A DNA stretch of 64,000 nucleotides from Tolypocladium sp. Sup5 PDA-1 (GCA_000750105.3 JPHH03000007.1:62001-126000); one strand, 5' to 3'; numbered from the stretch's first letter, positions 10,056 to 21,164 are shown. Notes: generated by a model from the sequence alone, not told the origin. Program-made: numbers and translations.

Positions 10056-10683
10056 GGCGGGGTTGCTGATGCTGTATCCGGCGATTTACGTGGTACGGGG
10101 GATGGTGGATGGGAGGCGAGGTTGTTCGTGATGTGATGTCGTCGGCTTACATCCAGCGGGGTGTGATGACGTCCAACGCCATAGGCGCTATTCTATGAAG
10201 GGCGGATATCTCGGGTCAGCCATGAGCACAACGGTTAGTGACATGACGCTGGATTCCATGCTGGGCTCGGCCTGGACGAAGCTTCTCGTGAGGCTAACGT
10301 GCGTGAGCCGGTGAGGAGTCGTGTGGGAGATGTACGAAGTACTTGATGCGACCTCCACGCTGCCCGGAGAATGCCCTCCGCGATGGCTTCCCTATTTGGG
10401 GCCAGAGTTGCCACCAAGGAGACTCTGATGGCTCGCGATGATACGTTTCGACTTTTATTCTCGTTCGTGTGCAAGGCCCTAACCATGGCGCACGAGTGCG
10501 ATGCTCGTGGGCTCAGGGCCAGGGCAGAGGATAGACTTTTCCAACGGCTGGAGGACCCCTTAAAAGCTTTTCTTGCCGCAGATTGAAAAGCGAAGCATCT
10601 TCTCTTCTTGCATCTCAGTCTCTCTGTGCGTGTTCGCTGCTATTCCGGCACTTCTAGAGCAGACACGTGCTTCATTGCTCAGC
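10056..10683. other. Intergenic region before secreted protein gene
   Basis: It contains the likely decayed 5' end of the methyltransferase fragment and one palindrome copy (GTACGAAGTAC at 10332-10342). The last 100 bp are C/T rich, consistent with the leader of the secreted-protein gene. Confidence 0.4.
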
Positions 10684-11876
10684 ATGAAGGCCAACCTCCT
10701 CCACGCAGCTGGGTTCGCCCTCGGATGTCTCATCCCGGCGGCGGCGGGACTCTGGTATGACGACCAGTTTTCCGACAATTACCATCAGTACGGTACGATG
10801 CCTGCGCGAGGGCCCGGGAGAGAAGAGATGTGCTCAACCCGTGTGCTTAAACTTGTCCAGTCAACTACGGCGCCACCTTCTTCGCCAGCCCAAACTGCAC
10901 CGGCGACATTGGGGGCGGCCCCATCGTCAACTTTGGCTGCTCCGACCACTGCTTCCCGGCGAACGGGGCAATGAGCGTCATGCTCGAGGGCGACTTTTTC
11001 GACCGCTACGCCAACAACGGCGGCGACGAGGAGGAGGGCAACTACTACAAGGAGACGTTCAAGTTCGTTTACAATATGATTCACGTTGACGGCCCCGTTG
11101 CGTACCCCTACTCGACGGGCGACTGCAATGGCACGTACGACATGGGCCGCGTCGGCATCCGCTGGCACCGCGATGCCGTGTGCGCGTCGTTCGAGAGGCC
11201 CGCGTACAGCTTCAAGCTGCACTTCCAGCGCATGTGCACTCCCGATGACCGCCTGAACAAGGTCGGCAGGCCCAGCCCGCCGAACGAGGCGACCAGGATC
11301 AAGGACTGGTCCAAAGAGCAGCAGGCCATCGGCTTCCAGGCGTGGACGGGCGACAACCTCCCCGCCGCCGACGAGCCTCTGCCCGACGAGCCTCTGCCCG
11401 ACGACACGCAAGAGGGCGGCGGCGACAAGTGCAAAGGACCAGCAGGCCGACGCCCCAGGAAGGGATGCGGGCCACGCATCAAGAAGGGATGGCAAGGCCA
11501 CTGGGCCGAGACCGCCGAGGGCTGGCAACACATGCGCGAAGGAGACTTCAGGAATGCCGACTTCGACTGGTACAAGAAGCCCGAGGTGTTGCCCGGCGGC
11601 CAGACGGTTCAGGATTGGAGCGAGGAAGCCGAAGCGGCCTTTCACAGCTGGCGGGGCGGCGAGGAGGAGGACAAGAGCAAGAACCGCAAGCCCAGGCCCA
11701 AGCTCTGGATTTACGGCAAGCCCAAGAACAAGGCCCCCTTCTACGGCAAAACCAAGCCGAAGGAGGAAAAGAAAAGGACCAAGAATATGGGCGTCATCTG
11801 GGGTGAATCGGCCCGGGAGCAGGTCGGATACTGGGACGAGGGGCAATGGGCCGCGCCAGAGGGCGCGGAGACGTAG
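10684..11876 (+). CDS. Secreted Cys-rich protein with tryptophan repeats, unknown function
   Basis: Two exons (10684-10792, 10861-11876) give 374 residues. Residues 1-22 are a clear signal peptide (MKANLLHAAGFALGCLIPAA). The mature N-terminal domain (about 23-162) has six cysteines (49, 63, 67, 125, 144, 162), plausible as three disulfides. The C-terminal half is Lys/Arg/Pro rich, with two more cysteines (227, 239) and dibasic sites. A loose motif, W-[SAG]-x-E followed after 5-8 residues by an aromatic pair, occurs four times (about 185-201, 250-265, 288-304, 349-363). There is also a DEPLP duplication at 207-216. I do not recognise the family. An apoplastic or cell-wall role, possibly effector-like, is inference. 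The start is the only ATG preceding the signal peptide. The intron donor is GTACGA and the acceptor CCAG. Confidence 0.75.
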
Positions 11877-14800
11877 ATGAACCCGGAGAGAGCGAACCGG
11901 CACGTTAGTGTGGGTATTCGTGCCTTTATATATCAACAGAAGCGCCGTTAGCAATGCAAGAGAGGGTCATGGTCAAGTGCAAGTGAAAATGTTGCCACGA
12001 AAAAACCATAGGAGGCCGCCACACGCAAAGGCGCAACGTCAGCCTCCCTCAAACGAGCGGCAGGGTTCTGTCTGGCAACGTGAGCGTCCTCGGATGGGCG
12101 ACGATTCTATGGGGGAAGAAGGCCTGGGTTGGTGAGGACGTTGTTGCGTGCATGAAGAAGGGAAGAAAAATCTGGGCCAGCAATTTTCCGCGATGCAGTT
12201 TTGGGCAGTCCCGTGCTCCACATCAGCCGTGCTTCAACCAACCCCCTGTCACCTCTCACTTCATCGACAACGACATCCAAGAACCGACATCAATAGTTGA
12301 GAGATTGGGACAGTTTGTTTATTTGCTGGCCGAACCAATGGGTAATGTTTGCCACTTGTTACTAAGTATTGCAATTCCTCTCCCTTTGCCCCCCCCCCAA
12401 ATTTTCCAATTCTGCGTCATCTCTAGCTGCTGTGTTGGCTTTGGCTTCTGTTCCAGAAGCATCTGCTCGGCCACGATCTCGAGGGAACGGCATCGCACCG
12501 CTCGGCCAGAGTTGCGGTCGAAGGCATGACCAGTGCTCACGCCGAGCAAATCCTTGAATTTGAAGCTGTGGCCCGTGCCATGCGGACGTCCCTTCGACTT
12601 TGTCAATGCACCACGGTGGCACCGCCCGCGACCGCGGGCAAGAGGATATTATGAAATTGCGAAAGGTCGAATTCGAATCCGTTCAGGAAGAGGTCGTCAT
12701 GGACGAATATACAGCCTGGCTCTGATCTTCCTCCCTGGTGCGGCCAGCGTCATCAAGTGGCGGCACGTCGACAGGCCGTTGTTCTGCCCGAGCCTGCTGT
12801 GTGCGAAGTTGCAGGCTGCACCGTGTGGTACCGGGGAGTAACCCATGCGCTTTTGGGTACTAGGCTTGGACACTGCTGTCGATGGCGCGGACGCAGCTCA
12901 GGAAGGGACGACGGCGCAGCCTCCAGGGTTGCTTGGGAGTCAGTTCCTCCATACTCTCGTGCCAGCTCACACAGGTGACGGCCAAGCAGTACACAAGACG
13001 GAAACGATTCGTAGTCGGGCGGCTGGTTGCAACCGGGCTGGCCAGCTCTCTCAGGAGAATGTTGAAGACAACGAGGCAAAAGTGAGGGCGCGTCGCGAAG
13101 CAGCCGTCGTGCTACTTGAGGACGTGCTCGAAGTACTCCTTGTACCTGATCTCCAGGTAAATAGACCGTGCGAGAGCGTTGTTGTGTGGCGACAAGGACG
13201 CTGAGATGCAAGAGACGTTAGCAAAGGGCATGCATTTGATTGACTGGCGACTTCACGTTGGGCAAGGAGTTGACTCACAGAATGTGATACATCCTGAACC
13301 GAGCGCCCAACGCCATTGCTTCCCCGAAGCCGCGAGCCAGTAACGCCGTCCGATACAGCAGGGGGGTCAGTCATCCGTCCTGCCATCACTGGGGCTCCAT
13401 ATGGGTGAAGCCAGCAGCCGGGACTAGATGGCAGGTTGTTTTATGCATCTGTTGCGGGCTTGTGGCGAGGTCCTGCGTCGCGCCGAGCTGGACATGCGAC
13501 TATGCGGTCGATGATAACAGCAACTCCGAGAAGGGCAATACGTTGTAGGGAGGCATGTGTATCTGTATCGATCTGTACGTGCAGATCTGGCTTCTTCCTT
13601 ATCACCAGAAGGTCATGAGCAGGACGAGGACGGCTATATATACTGCGGTGGTGGGCAGTGAATCGGGCTCATCAAGGTAGACAGTGACTCTACGCAAACG
13701 CCGGCACCCGTCAAGTCCCACGAAAATCTGCAAGAGTGAATGGCTACGAAGTACGGAGTACGAAGTATTCCGATAGTGACTGAAGCAGGAAGCATCTGAT
13801 TCGACTGCCCCAAGAGCCCTCAACTGCGTGAAGTGCGTGCTAGACAAGAATGCAAAGAATCAAAGTCCTCGATGCTGGAAACTGGGATTGTCACTAGTGT
13901 CTTGGATGCTTTCAGTTGCTGAAATGCTCCAGTCACGCCATATGTTAAGAGCCACTCGAGTCGACTCGCCAACCTCGGAAGCCCACGTTGCTCTAACGTT
14001 GCTGTGAAATGCAAGACGAGCCCGCAGTTTCTCGACAGTAACCTTGCAAGTCAGCCCTGTCCGATGCCCTGACCAACATGCAACCAACGAACGTTGTGTG
14101 ATTGGGTGACACGGCGCGGGACAGCGCGCAGCATCCTGCCCAGCCGGATCGTTACGAGACAGCCATATCCGGCTGGTCATCTGCGCCAAGCAGCGCCCGT
14201 CAGGTGAGACGGGCAGACGCCCGCTGCAGCAAACGGCTGTGATTGCCCATCAGGGTGCCACGGGAGCCGGAAGTGATGGACAGCTGCGGACCGACGAGTC
14301 GCGTGCTCCCTGGCTGCTGAGCACGTGTGGGCAGAGATTGGCTGGCAACGGGGGTCCCCAGCGCTCCTCAGCGCCCCCAGCGCCCCCAGCGCCAGCCATT
14401 CAAGCCTCGCTTTTTGGCTTTGGACCCGAGCTGGAATCGAGTCCCCGCAGTCAACTGTGCCCTAACCATCCGTACCTATTTAGAGCTCAAATGCCCAGCG
14501 CCGTTTCCCAACGCGAAAGTGGCATTCGCGCATCGTCAACAGAGCTCGGTGCTGCACCGCCTCCTCCTCCCACGCGATTCCATCACGAGCTCCAACTTGC
14601 AGGTTCGCCTTTATTAATTACAGACCGCCTCCTCAGCGCTGCCGCCCCTGTCGCCTTTAATTTAGGGGGTTACGTCAGGCTGCCACGCGCCAAAGATCCG
14701 GCCCGCCGAGACTGCCCAGGGTTCCCCAGGGATGCCAGGCAGACGACAGGAGGGCATGCATGACCTCACTGCTGGACCCTGATCCATCCATCCCATCACA

Positions 14801-15025
14801 TTCAGCTGGCCACGAGCCGCCGTTTTTTATGAGCTTTTCCGTGCCCGTGTAACCACACGGTCTGACGGGCGTCCAACGGACAGACAGACGGACATACATA
14901 CAGGCTGCGCGTCCTGGCCTCTGTTGGCTCATGAGTAGTCCGACGTTTCTCTCCAGCTTTCTTCTTGCCCAGGCTTTCCCAGGCTTTCCCAGGCACTGGA
15001 GAGCGGCCACCGCCCCGTCTTCACG
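11877..15025. other. 3.1-kb gene-poor region with possible gene relics
   Basis: No intact gene is convincing here. Two places carry coding-like but broken frames: 12526-12725 (+; frameshifted, see findings) and 13112-13355 (-; separate entry). A C9 run lies at about 12391-12399 and a triple palindromic-family cluster at 13745-13772. A short CCAGG-CTTTC repeat sits just upstream of the endopolyphosphatase start at about 14970-14996. The last few hundred bases are probably the endopolyphosphatase promoter. Confidence 0.45.
13112..13355 (-). pseudogene. Coding-like C-terminal fragment, possibly a gene relic
   Basis: On the minus strand, 13200 down to 13112 reads as about 29 codons with strongly G/C third positions, ending in YLEIRYKEYFEHVLK and a TAG stop. 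It is preceded by a good acceptor (CTAAC branch, CTCAG). Upstream, 13355-13279 reads LLYRTALLARGFGEAMALGA and then MYHI before a GTGAGT donor, again with coding bias. The two pieces do not join in a common frame: the donor leaves two nucleotides and the acceptor frame needs one. Either one piece is mis-modelled or the gene is broken. I do not recognise the family. Confidence 0.25.
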
Positions 15026-17217
15026 ATGCCTCGCGCGGCCGACGTCTGGCTCCGGCTGCAGCTCTTGCTGGCGCTGAGCAGCTGCAGCAGCGTCACCGCA
15101 TCGCCAGCTGCCGCGCCTCCCGATGGCCTGCAGGCGCTGCTGCACCAAGCGCCCGAAGCGCAGCCGCAGCCGCAGCTGCAGCAGCGCAAGTTGCATGGCC
15201 GCTTCCTGCACATCACGGGTACGTAAATTAACTGCCACCCCCGTATCCTCTCCGGCGCGCGTCCGCGCTCTAGCACCAACCACGGTCGCTGACGCCTGCG
15301 CATCCAGACTTCCACCCCGATGAGTTCTACAAGGTGCATTCGTCCTCGCGGGCGGGCGTCGCCTGCCACCGCGGCAAGGGCATGGCCGGTACGTACGGCG
15401 CCGAGACGACCGACTGCGACTCGCCCTTTTCCCTCGTAAACGCCACCTTTGACTGGATCGAGGCCAACATCAGGGACGACATCGACTTTGTCGTCTGGAC
15501 CGGCGACTCGGCGAGGCACGACAGCGACGAGAGGCACCCGCGAAACGTGGCCCAGGTCCTCGACACGAACCGCGCCGTCGCCGACAAGTTTGTCGACACC
15601 TTCGGCTCGTCGAGCAACAAGAAGCTCGCCCTCCCCGTCGTCCCCAACTTTGGCAACAATGACTTCCTGCCGCACAACATCATGGGCCCCGGGCCCAACA
15701 AGTGGTTCCAGGAGTACAGCGACATCTGGAAGCGCTTCATCCCCGAGGAGCAGCGCCACTCGTTCGAGTTTGGCGGCTGGTTCTACGTCGAGGTCGTCCC
15801 CGCCAAGCTCGCCGTCTTCAGCCTCAACACCATGTACTTCTTCGACCGCAACGCCGCCGTCGACGGCTGCGCCGAGCCCTCGGAGCCCGGGTACAAGCAC
15901 ATGGAGTGGCTGCGCATCCAGCTGCAGCGCATGCGCGACATGGGCATGAAGGCCATCCTCATGGGCCACGTGCCCCCCGCCAGGACCGACAGCAAGCAGA
16001 ACTGGGACGAGACGTGCTGGCAGAGGTACACCCTGTGGCTGCAACAGTACCGCGACGTCGTCACCGCGTCCCTGTACGGGCACATGAATATCGACCACTT
16101 TCTGCTCCAGGACACCAGAAAGGTCGACTTGGCCCTGGACGCCGAGCAGGTCTATGCGCGAAGCTCCATGGAAGAGGACTTTTCGGTTCAATCAAAGGGC
16201 GACTATCTCCAGGAGCTGCGGGACGAGTGGTCCGACTTGCCCGGCTCGGCGATCCGCGAGGAGGAGGAGGAGGACGACGACGATCATGACGACGACGACG
16301 TAAACTCCCTGAAGAAGAAGAAGAAGAAGAAGCACAGGTACAGGAAGATTGGCGGCAAGTACGCCGAGCGGTACCAGCTCTCGCTCGTCAGCCCCAGCGT
16401 TGTCCCCAATTACTTCCCCACGCTCCGAGTCTTCGAGTACAACATCACCGGCTTGGACCAATCGGCCATTTGGAAAGACTCTTTTGACGCGGAAGCGCCG
16501 CCGCCTTCGACGGTGCCTGAACCTAGGGAAGAGGAGGGTGAGGACGCACACCAGGAGCTCAGACGCGATGTCACCACGGAAAGGAAGAAGAAGAAGGGCC
16601 ACAGGGGAAGAAAGGGCAAGAAGAGACCCAAGGACCCCAGCCTCATCATCCCCGATGATCCACCCAAGGATGCCCTTCCCGGGCCGGCCTACTACCCGCA
16701 GCCCTTCACCCTGACCGGCTACGTGCAATACTTTGCCAACCTCACCGACATCAACAACGACTTGTCCGACTCGGACGTCGACAGATCCAGGTGGCACGGC
16801 GGAAACCCCGAGGACAGGAGCCCCAAGCACAAGCCGCCGCAGCCGCGCACCTTCCGGTACGAGGTCGAGTACAGCACGTTTGACAACAAGGTCTACAAGC
16901 TGCCGGACCTGACGGTCAAGAGCTTCTTGAACCTGGCGTACCGCATGGGAGAGAAGGAGAAGGGGGCGGAGTTGGCAGCATGCGATGACTGCGATGACGA
17001 GGACGACGAGGTGCTGGACACTTTGGATGATGATGATGATGAGCTTGAAGAGGACCAGGTCAATGACGACGTCGATGGCGAGAGGAAGAAGGGCAGGAAG
17101 GGAAGGAAGGGCAGGAAGAAGAAGAACCGTCGGAGGGAGAAGAACAAGACGTGGCTGCACTTTCTCAGCCACGCGTTTGTCAAGACGGTGCCCCAGGAGG
17201 ATCTTGAGAAGATGTGA
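15026..17217 (+). CDS. PPN1: Endopolyphosphatase (calcineurin-like, vacuolar)
   Basis: Metallophosphatase that cuts inside long polyphosphate chains in the vacuole. Two exons (15026-15218, 15308-17217; GTACGT donor, CCAG acceptor) give 700 residues. An N-terminal hydrophobic segment (about 9-26) serves as signal anchor. The metallophosphoesterase motifs are in order: HITDFHPDEFY (D65, H67), VVWTGDSARHD (D131), PNFGNND (N181/N182), MGHVPP (H285) and YGHMNIDHF (H323, H328). Acidic-basic low-complexity inserts lie around 318-345 of the exon-2 product and again near the C-terminus (Asp/Glu run, then GRKGRKGRKKK). They may bind polyphosphate, or metal and polyphosphate, but that is inference. The start gives the hydrophobic anchor immediately. 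Length fits fungal PPN1 (about 650-720). Confidence 0.93.
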
Positions 17218-17737
17218 GACGGAGAGGCTTGCATCTTTTGTATTATGCATTTGGGGATCATCATCATCAAGCATGCGATGGCGTCTGGCGCGAGTCGCGG
17301 ACTTGGGAGGCATCGGTTCGCGATGGAAATATCACAATCTTTTACTCTCGGTTGGATATTCGAGTCGACCTCACAAGTAGGTAGATTCTTTTTGCATGGA
17401 AATGGATCATATTTCGCATAAACAAGGGTATCGACCGAGGCACGCCGGGCCTCTACATTGACTACGTGTACATGTTGCATCGTGATTGTATCCTCCCCTC
17501 CGTATCGTCCTTGTTGCTGTGTATACGCATAAAGCGCCCGTCGAGTATTAAGTATTAGGTTGTAGTAGGTATTTTGGTATGCCCGCTCTCAACGCCGTTG
17601 GCATGCCGCAGCCATGCAAGATTGTGCACTCCGTACATGAGAAAGAAGCCAGTCGAATGCCAGCCGCCCAGCGGCGGGTCCGTCGTATATGCGTCTGCGC
17701 CGCGAGTCGTGCGCAGCGTTTCAAGTTGATGATGTTG
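17218..17737. other. Convergent 3' intergenic region
   Basis: This spacer lies between the 3' ends of the endopolyphosphatase (+) and a small gene (-). It is A/T richer than its surroundings, with no coding signal or RNA gene seen. Confidence 0.45.
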
Positions 17738-18001
17738 TCATGAGCGCGAGCAGGCCGCACCGAGGTATTTCTGGGCGACGGCCGACGCCGGCGACACGCA
17801 GAGCAGGTCGTCCCCGTCCAGGCCCATCTCCTTGAACACGGACGTCCGGCCCTTGCGGATGTTGCTGCTCGCCCTGAAGAGCGGCGGCAGGTACAGGCCC
17901 GCGCCCTCGCGCAGGCGGTCCGAGGTGACGTGCGAGTTGAACTTGGGCCGCGAGGGGACCGAGGCAGAGGAGGCGGCGGGGGAGAGGGTGGCCATGGACA
18001 T
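17738..18001 (-). CDS. Small conserved-looking protein, unknown function
   Basis: An 87-residue frame with the codon bias of real genes from MSMATLSPAAS to a TGA stop. It is Ser/Arg rich at the N-terminus, followed by an ordered-looking part (GAGLYLPPLF, VFKEMGLDGDDLL) and ends in AACSRS. There is no signal peptide or membrane span. The frame stays open 42 codons upstream, but that part is a poly-Thr run from a CAC/CCA repeat with no bias, so I start at the ATG closest to the biased region; the second ATG two codons later is equally possible. I do not recognise the family. The GLDGDDLL element could be a short binding motif, which is speculation. Confidence 0.5.
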   Translation of the reverse strand: MSMATLSPAASSASVPSRPKFNSHVTSDRLREGAGLYLPPLFRASSNIRKGRTSVFKEMGLDGDDLLCVSPASAVAQKYLGAACSRS

Positions 18002-18776
18002 GGTGGTGGTGGTGGTGGTGGTGAAGAAGATGGTGGTGGTGATGGAGGAGGGCGAGGAATGTACCGGAGTTGACTTCGTCGTGCGAAGTACAAGGAGTGT
18101 ACGAGAACAGAATCCAAGGAAACACACAATGCGAAATATAACCCCAGCGTCACGGCACGTCTATGTATGTAGGTGGACAGACAACGAGGAGGGGGAGAAG
18201 AGATCAGGAGATGTGGGCGCACACTCACTCACAACAGGGGGGACCGTGTCGCAGCTAAATACCTAGACACGCGCACAACACCAACAAACCACCCCCCAAC
18301 TCGCAACGAGCCAACACGAGCACAGAGAGGGCAAGACTCCATATCCGCACAAGGTGATCCGCACAAGGTGAGTTACTTGGTACGAAGTACTCGTAGTCGA
18401 CGGGACCAAGCTCAGGCTGCTGTTGGGCTCGTCTTGGCCCGCGGATCGCCGGCCGTAAATCCTTTCCAGCGCTGCGGCCTGGCCACCGCCCGCGGAGTTG
18501 CACTTGACGGGACGCCGCTCTTAGCATGGGTCCGATGCTCTTCAGATGCGGTGCATTCATGCTCGGGATCCCAGGGCCACGGGCGGGCGAGCCGACGGAA
18601 GCAAAAGCGGCGAGGGGCTAATCCTCATTTGCCGCGAGTTGCCGAGTCGGGCAATTATTTGTGCATGTGGGATTTGGGATGATCGGAAGGAAGAAACGGG
18701 GAAGAAACGGGGAATGACCTCGCTCGAGTCGGCCCTGCAAACAATCGGCTCACGGGGGGCTTGGCGCCTCCACGGT

Positions 18777-18779
<3 letters not shown>

Positions 18780-18808
<29 letters not shown>
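18780..18808. repeat. (CT)n microsatellite
   Basis: An uninterrupted run of about 14 CT units followed by degenerate GTCTG/TCTGTCT. It lies in non-coding sequence. Confidence 0.9.
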
Positions 18809-18812
<4 letters not shown>

Positions 18813-20157
18813 GCTGGTCTGTCTCTGTCGTTCCTTTCGCGCCCTCGCTCATCAACTCAACGCAGGGTCCTTTTTGCTCTGTCTGTGTCCTCCCTCAGGG
18901 TCCTCTCTGGGGGGGGGGGCTCGTGTTCGCCGTGGTGGTGGTGCGGACCGGGTTGGACCCCTGACGTCAGCCACGCGGGCGCTAAACACTCCAGCTCAGA
19001 GCCGCCGCACTGTATGAATTACCAAATACGGTTCCACGCCTCTTTAGCCTCGCAACAACGCCATGTGGACACAGTGCCAAAGACAAAGCCCGACGCAAAC
19101 TCTCCTCCAATTCGGCCCTTATCTGCGAACCGTGCCCCTTTTCCTGGGCGCTTATGCAGTGGACTGCTGCTGCGGACGGCGCTTGTCATCTGCCGACTCA
19201 ACACCACTGGGGAAACGAAGATGGGCGATGGGGGGGGGGAAACGACCAGGGCGAGAAAACGGCAACAAGATGCGATGCCCCGAGGCCGTTCATCTTGGCC
19301 CGCCGCCCCGGCCTGGTCCCTCCCTGGCGCGAGCTTGTCGCAGGCTCGCGAGACTGGCGGCGCCTCCACCTCGAGGCTATTGTCGGCGTTTGCGATGCCA
19401 AGGAGCCGTTTGGAACGGGCAGGCTCTCTTCTCCCGCCTTTACGATGCATGTGGGGTTTGCCCTCTCACGGGAGGAGGCAAGATGGCTCTGCTCGGAGCT
19501 TGGGGTGGAGGGACGGGAGAGCAGGCGTGCTGGTCCCTGCAGAGAGAGCCGCAGATCCTACGGCACCTCGTATCGCGGCTCTGCAGGTGATGCCCCAAGG
19601 CTGTGCTGGCGCGACGATCTTTCCACTAGGTTCAGTCGACGCCTTGAGCGGATGCCGACGAGTGTTGGCTACGCAGGTAGGCATCGGCAGAGTGTGGGCA
19701 TCTCAGCCGTGGCTGCTGCTCACATCGTATTCAGTCGGGCAGGGTCTGCGTGAAGCCTAAACCCAATGCTGACCTGGGCCCCTGACTTGAGCACGCGGAG
19801 CAAGCCTAGCCCGTCACAACCTCCAAGCAGACAGTTGTAGATTCACCGCATCGGCATGAACTGCTTTCGAGCATGCAAGTACGCTTGTCTGCTATTAACG
19901 CCGCCTCCTCCTCCTCCTCCGCCATCGCTCAAGTCTAGATGCCTTGGAGTTTGACCCTGTCGTGGCCACGGTTCCGGACGACAACACGCTGAATGTCAAG
20001 AACCACCATGTTTCCACGCACTCGACCATGTCAGCCAGGCGGTAACTGGCACCATGCACCGATTCACAGGTTTGCAAAGGAACGGGGCGGCAACAGGTCT
20101 GTTCGATATAGCTTCGCTTGCGAGACGACGAACTGGCGGTGATCGGGAACGGTAGAC

Positions 20158-20275
20158 CCTCGGCTGCGGCTGAGACGGAGACATCGCCGGTTCAGGGTCT
20201 TGTTCATCCTCTGTTCCAGCCGACCTCTGATTCTGAGCCCGAGGTGTCGTCTGTTCTCGGTTGGGGTTATATAAC
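20158..20275 (+). promoter_or_regulatory. Cutinase promoter: inverted CCTCGG cores and TATA box
   Basis: CCTCGG occurs at 20158-20163 and its reverse complement CCGAGG at 20239-20244. CCTCGG is the established core site of the fatty-acid regulators FarA/FarB and of Fusarium CTF1 on cutinase promoters. A TATATAA box lies at 20268-20274, about 170 bp before the cutinase ATG. Control of this gene by a FarA/CTF1-type factor is inferred from the motif; the factor itself is not in this window. Confidence 0.5.
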
Positions 20276-20443
20276 ACCCAACCGCCGCTGCTCACGCCGA
20301 AATTCACTGCCCACCACTCGCTCCAACCGCTCACCATCTCCCACTCCTTACTCTCGCTCGAATCATTCCTCCTTCATCCTCTGACAACTTCGTCCCATCA
20401 TCCCCTTGCAACTGCCATCTCTTCGTCTCCCACAACGTCCACC

Positions 20444-21164
20444 ATGAAGCCCTTCATCGCAGCTGCCCTGGCAGCTCTCGCCGTTGCCAGCCCTCCCAGC
20501 GACGATATGGAAATCCAAGTCGGCATCACGGCCCACGACTTCACCGACCACGGCTGCCGCGACGTCGTCATGCTCTTCGCGCGCGGCAGCCTCGAGGCCG
20601 GCAACCTGGGCACCATCTGCGGGCCCGCCATCGCCCAGGGCCTCCAGGACCGGTTCGGCGCCGACAGGGTCGCCGTCGAGGGCATCGAGTACAAGGCCCT
20701 CCTCGAGGCCAACCATCTCCCGGGCGGCGCCGACCCCGACGGCGTCGGCGAGATGAAGCGGCTCATCGCCAATGTCACCGACAACTGCCCCGCCTCGAGG
20801 CTCTTGGTTGGCGGATACAGCCAGGGCGCCGCCATCACGCACCGGGCCGTCGAGAACCTGAGCCAGACCCAAAAGGACAAGGTCACCGCCGCTTTTACAT
20901 TCGGCGACACCCAGAACGAGCAGGTCAGTATTCGCCATTCATGTAGACGCCGTGCAGTTGCTGATGCTCGATGCTCAGGATCACGGCAAGATCAACAACT
21001 TTCCTGTCCAGAAAACCCATATCATCTGCAACGAGGACGACGCCAACTGCGATGGCACTCTCGCACTCACCCCCGCCCACGTGAACTACACGGTTCGCGT
21101 GCCTGAGCAGGTCGACTTCTTGATGGAAAGGCTCGCGGCCGACGACTGCCACCCGCTGGACTGA
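20444..21164 (+). CDS. Cutinase (secreted serine esterase)
   Basis: Extracellular alpha/beta-hydrolase that cleaves cutin polyester or similar esters. Two exons (20444-20923, 20979-21164) give 221 residues with a signal peptide (about 1-16, MKPFIAAALAALAVAS). The nucleophile is S126 in GGYSQGAA. The acid is D181, within the C-NEDDAN-C loop (C177/C184 disulfide), and the base is H194 in TPAHVNY, at the spacing known from Fusarium cutinase. C38 and C115 would form the second conserved disulfide. All catalytic elements are intact. The intron is GTCAGT...CTCAG, between the two halves of the triad. It is convergent with the Zn2Cys6 gene (215 bp gap). Promoter motifs are given above. Confidence 0.95.

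Larger units (their letters stand above)
18002..20443. other. 2.4-kb gene-free region upstream of cutinase
   Basis: It contains a CAC/CCA repeat right upstream of the small gene, palindromic-family copies at 18081-18091 and 18381-18390, a (CT)14 microsatellite and a GGGGGGGGG run near 18911. Several open frames of 100-400 codons cross it on the + strand, but they have no coding bias and read through simple repeats, so I do not accept them. The last 300 bp hold the cutinase promoter elements listed separately. Confidence 0.5.

Noticed and set aside
12080..12529. A 149-codon + frame with hydrophobic stretches
   Set aside because: It reads through a C9 tract and has no bias; the hydrophobicity comes from pyrimidine-rich DNA.
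14929..16191. A 420-codon minus-strand frame over the endopolyphosphatase
   Set aside because: Antisense shadow of a catalytic domain whose metal-binding motifs are clear on the + strand.
18546..19760. A 404-codon + frame upstream of cutinase
   Set aside because: It translates the CT microsatellite as Ser/Leu runs and has no codon bias or domain.
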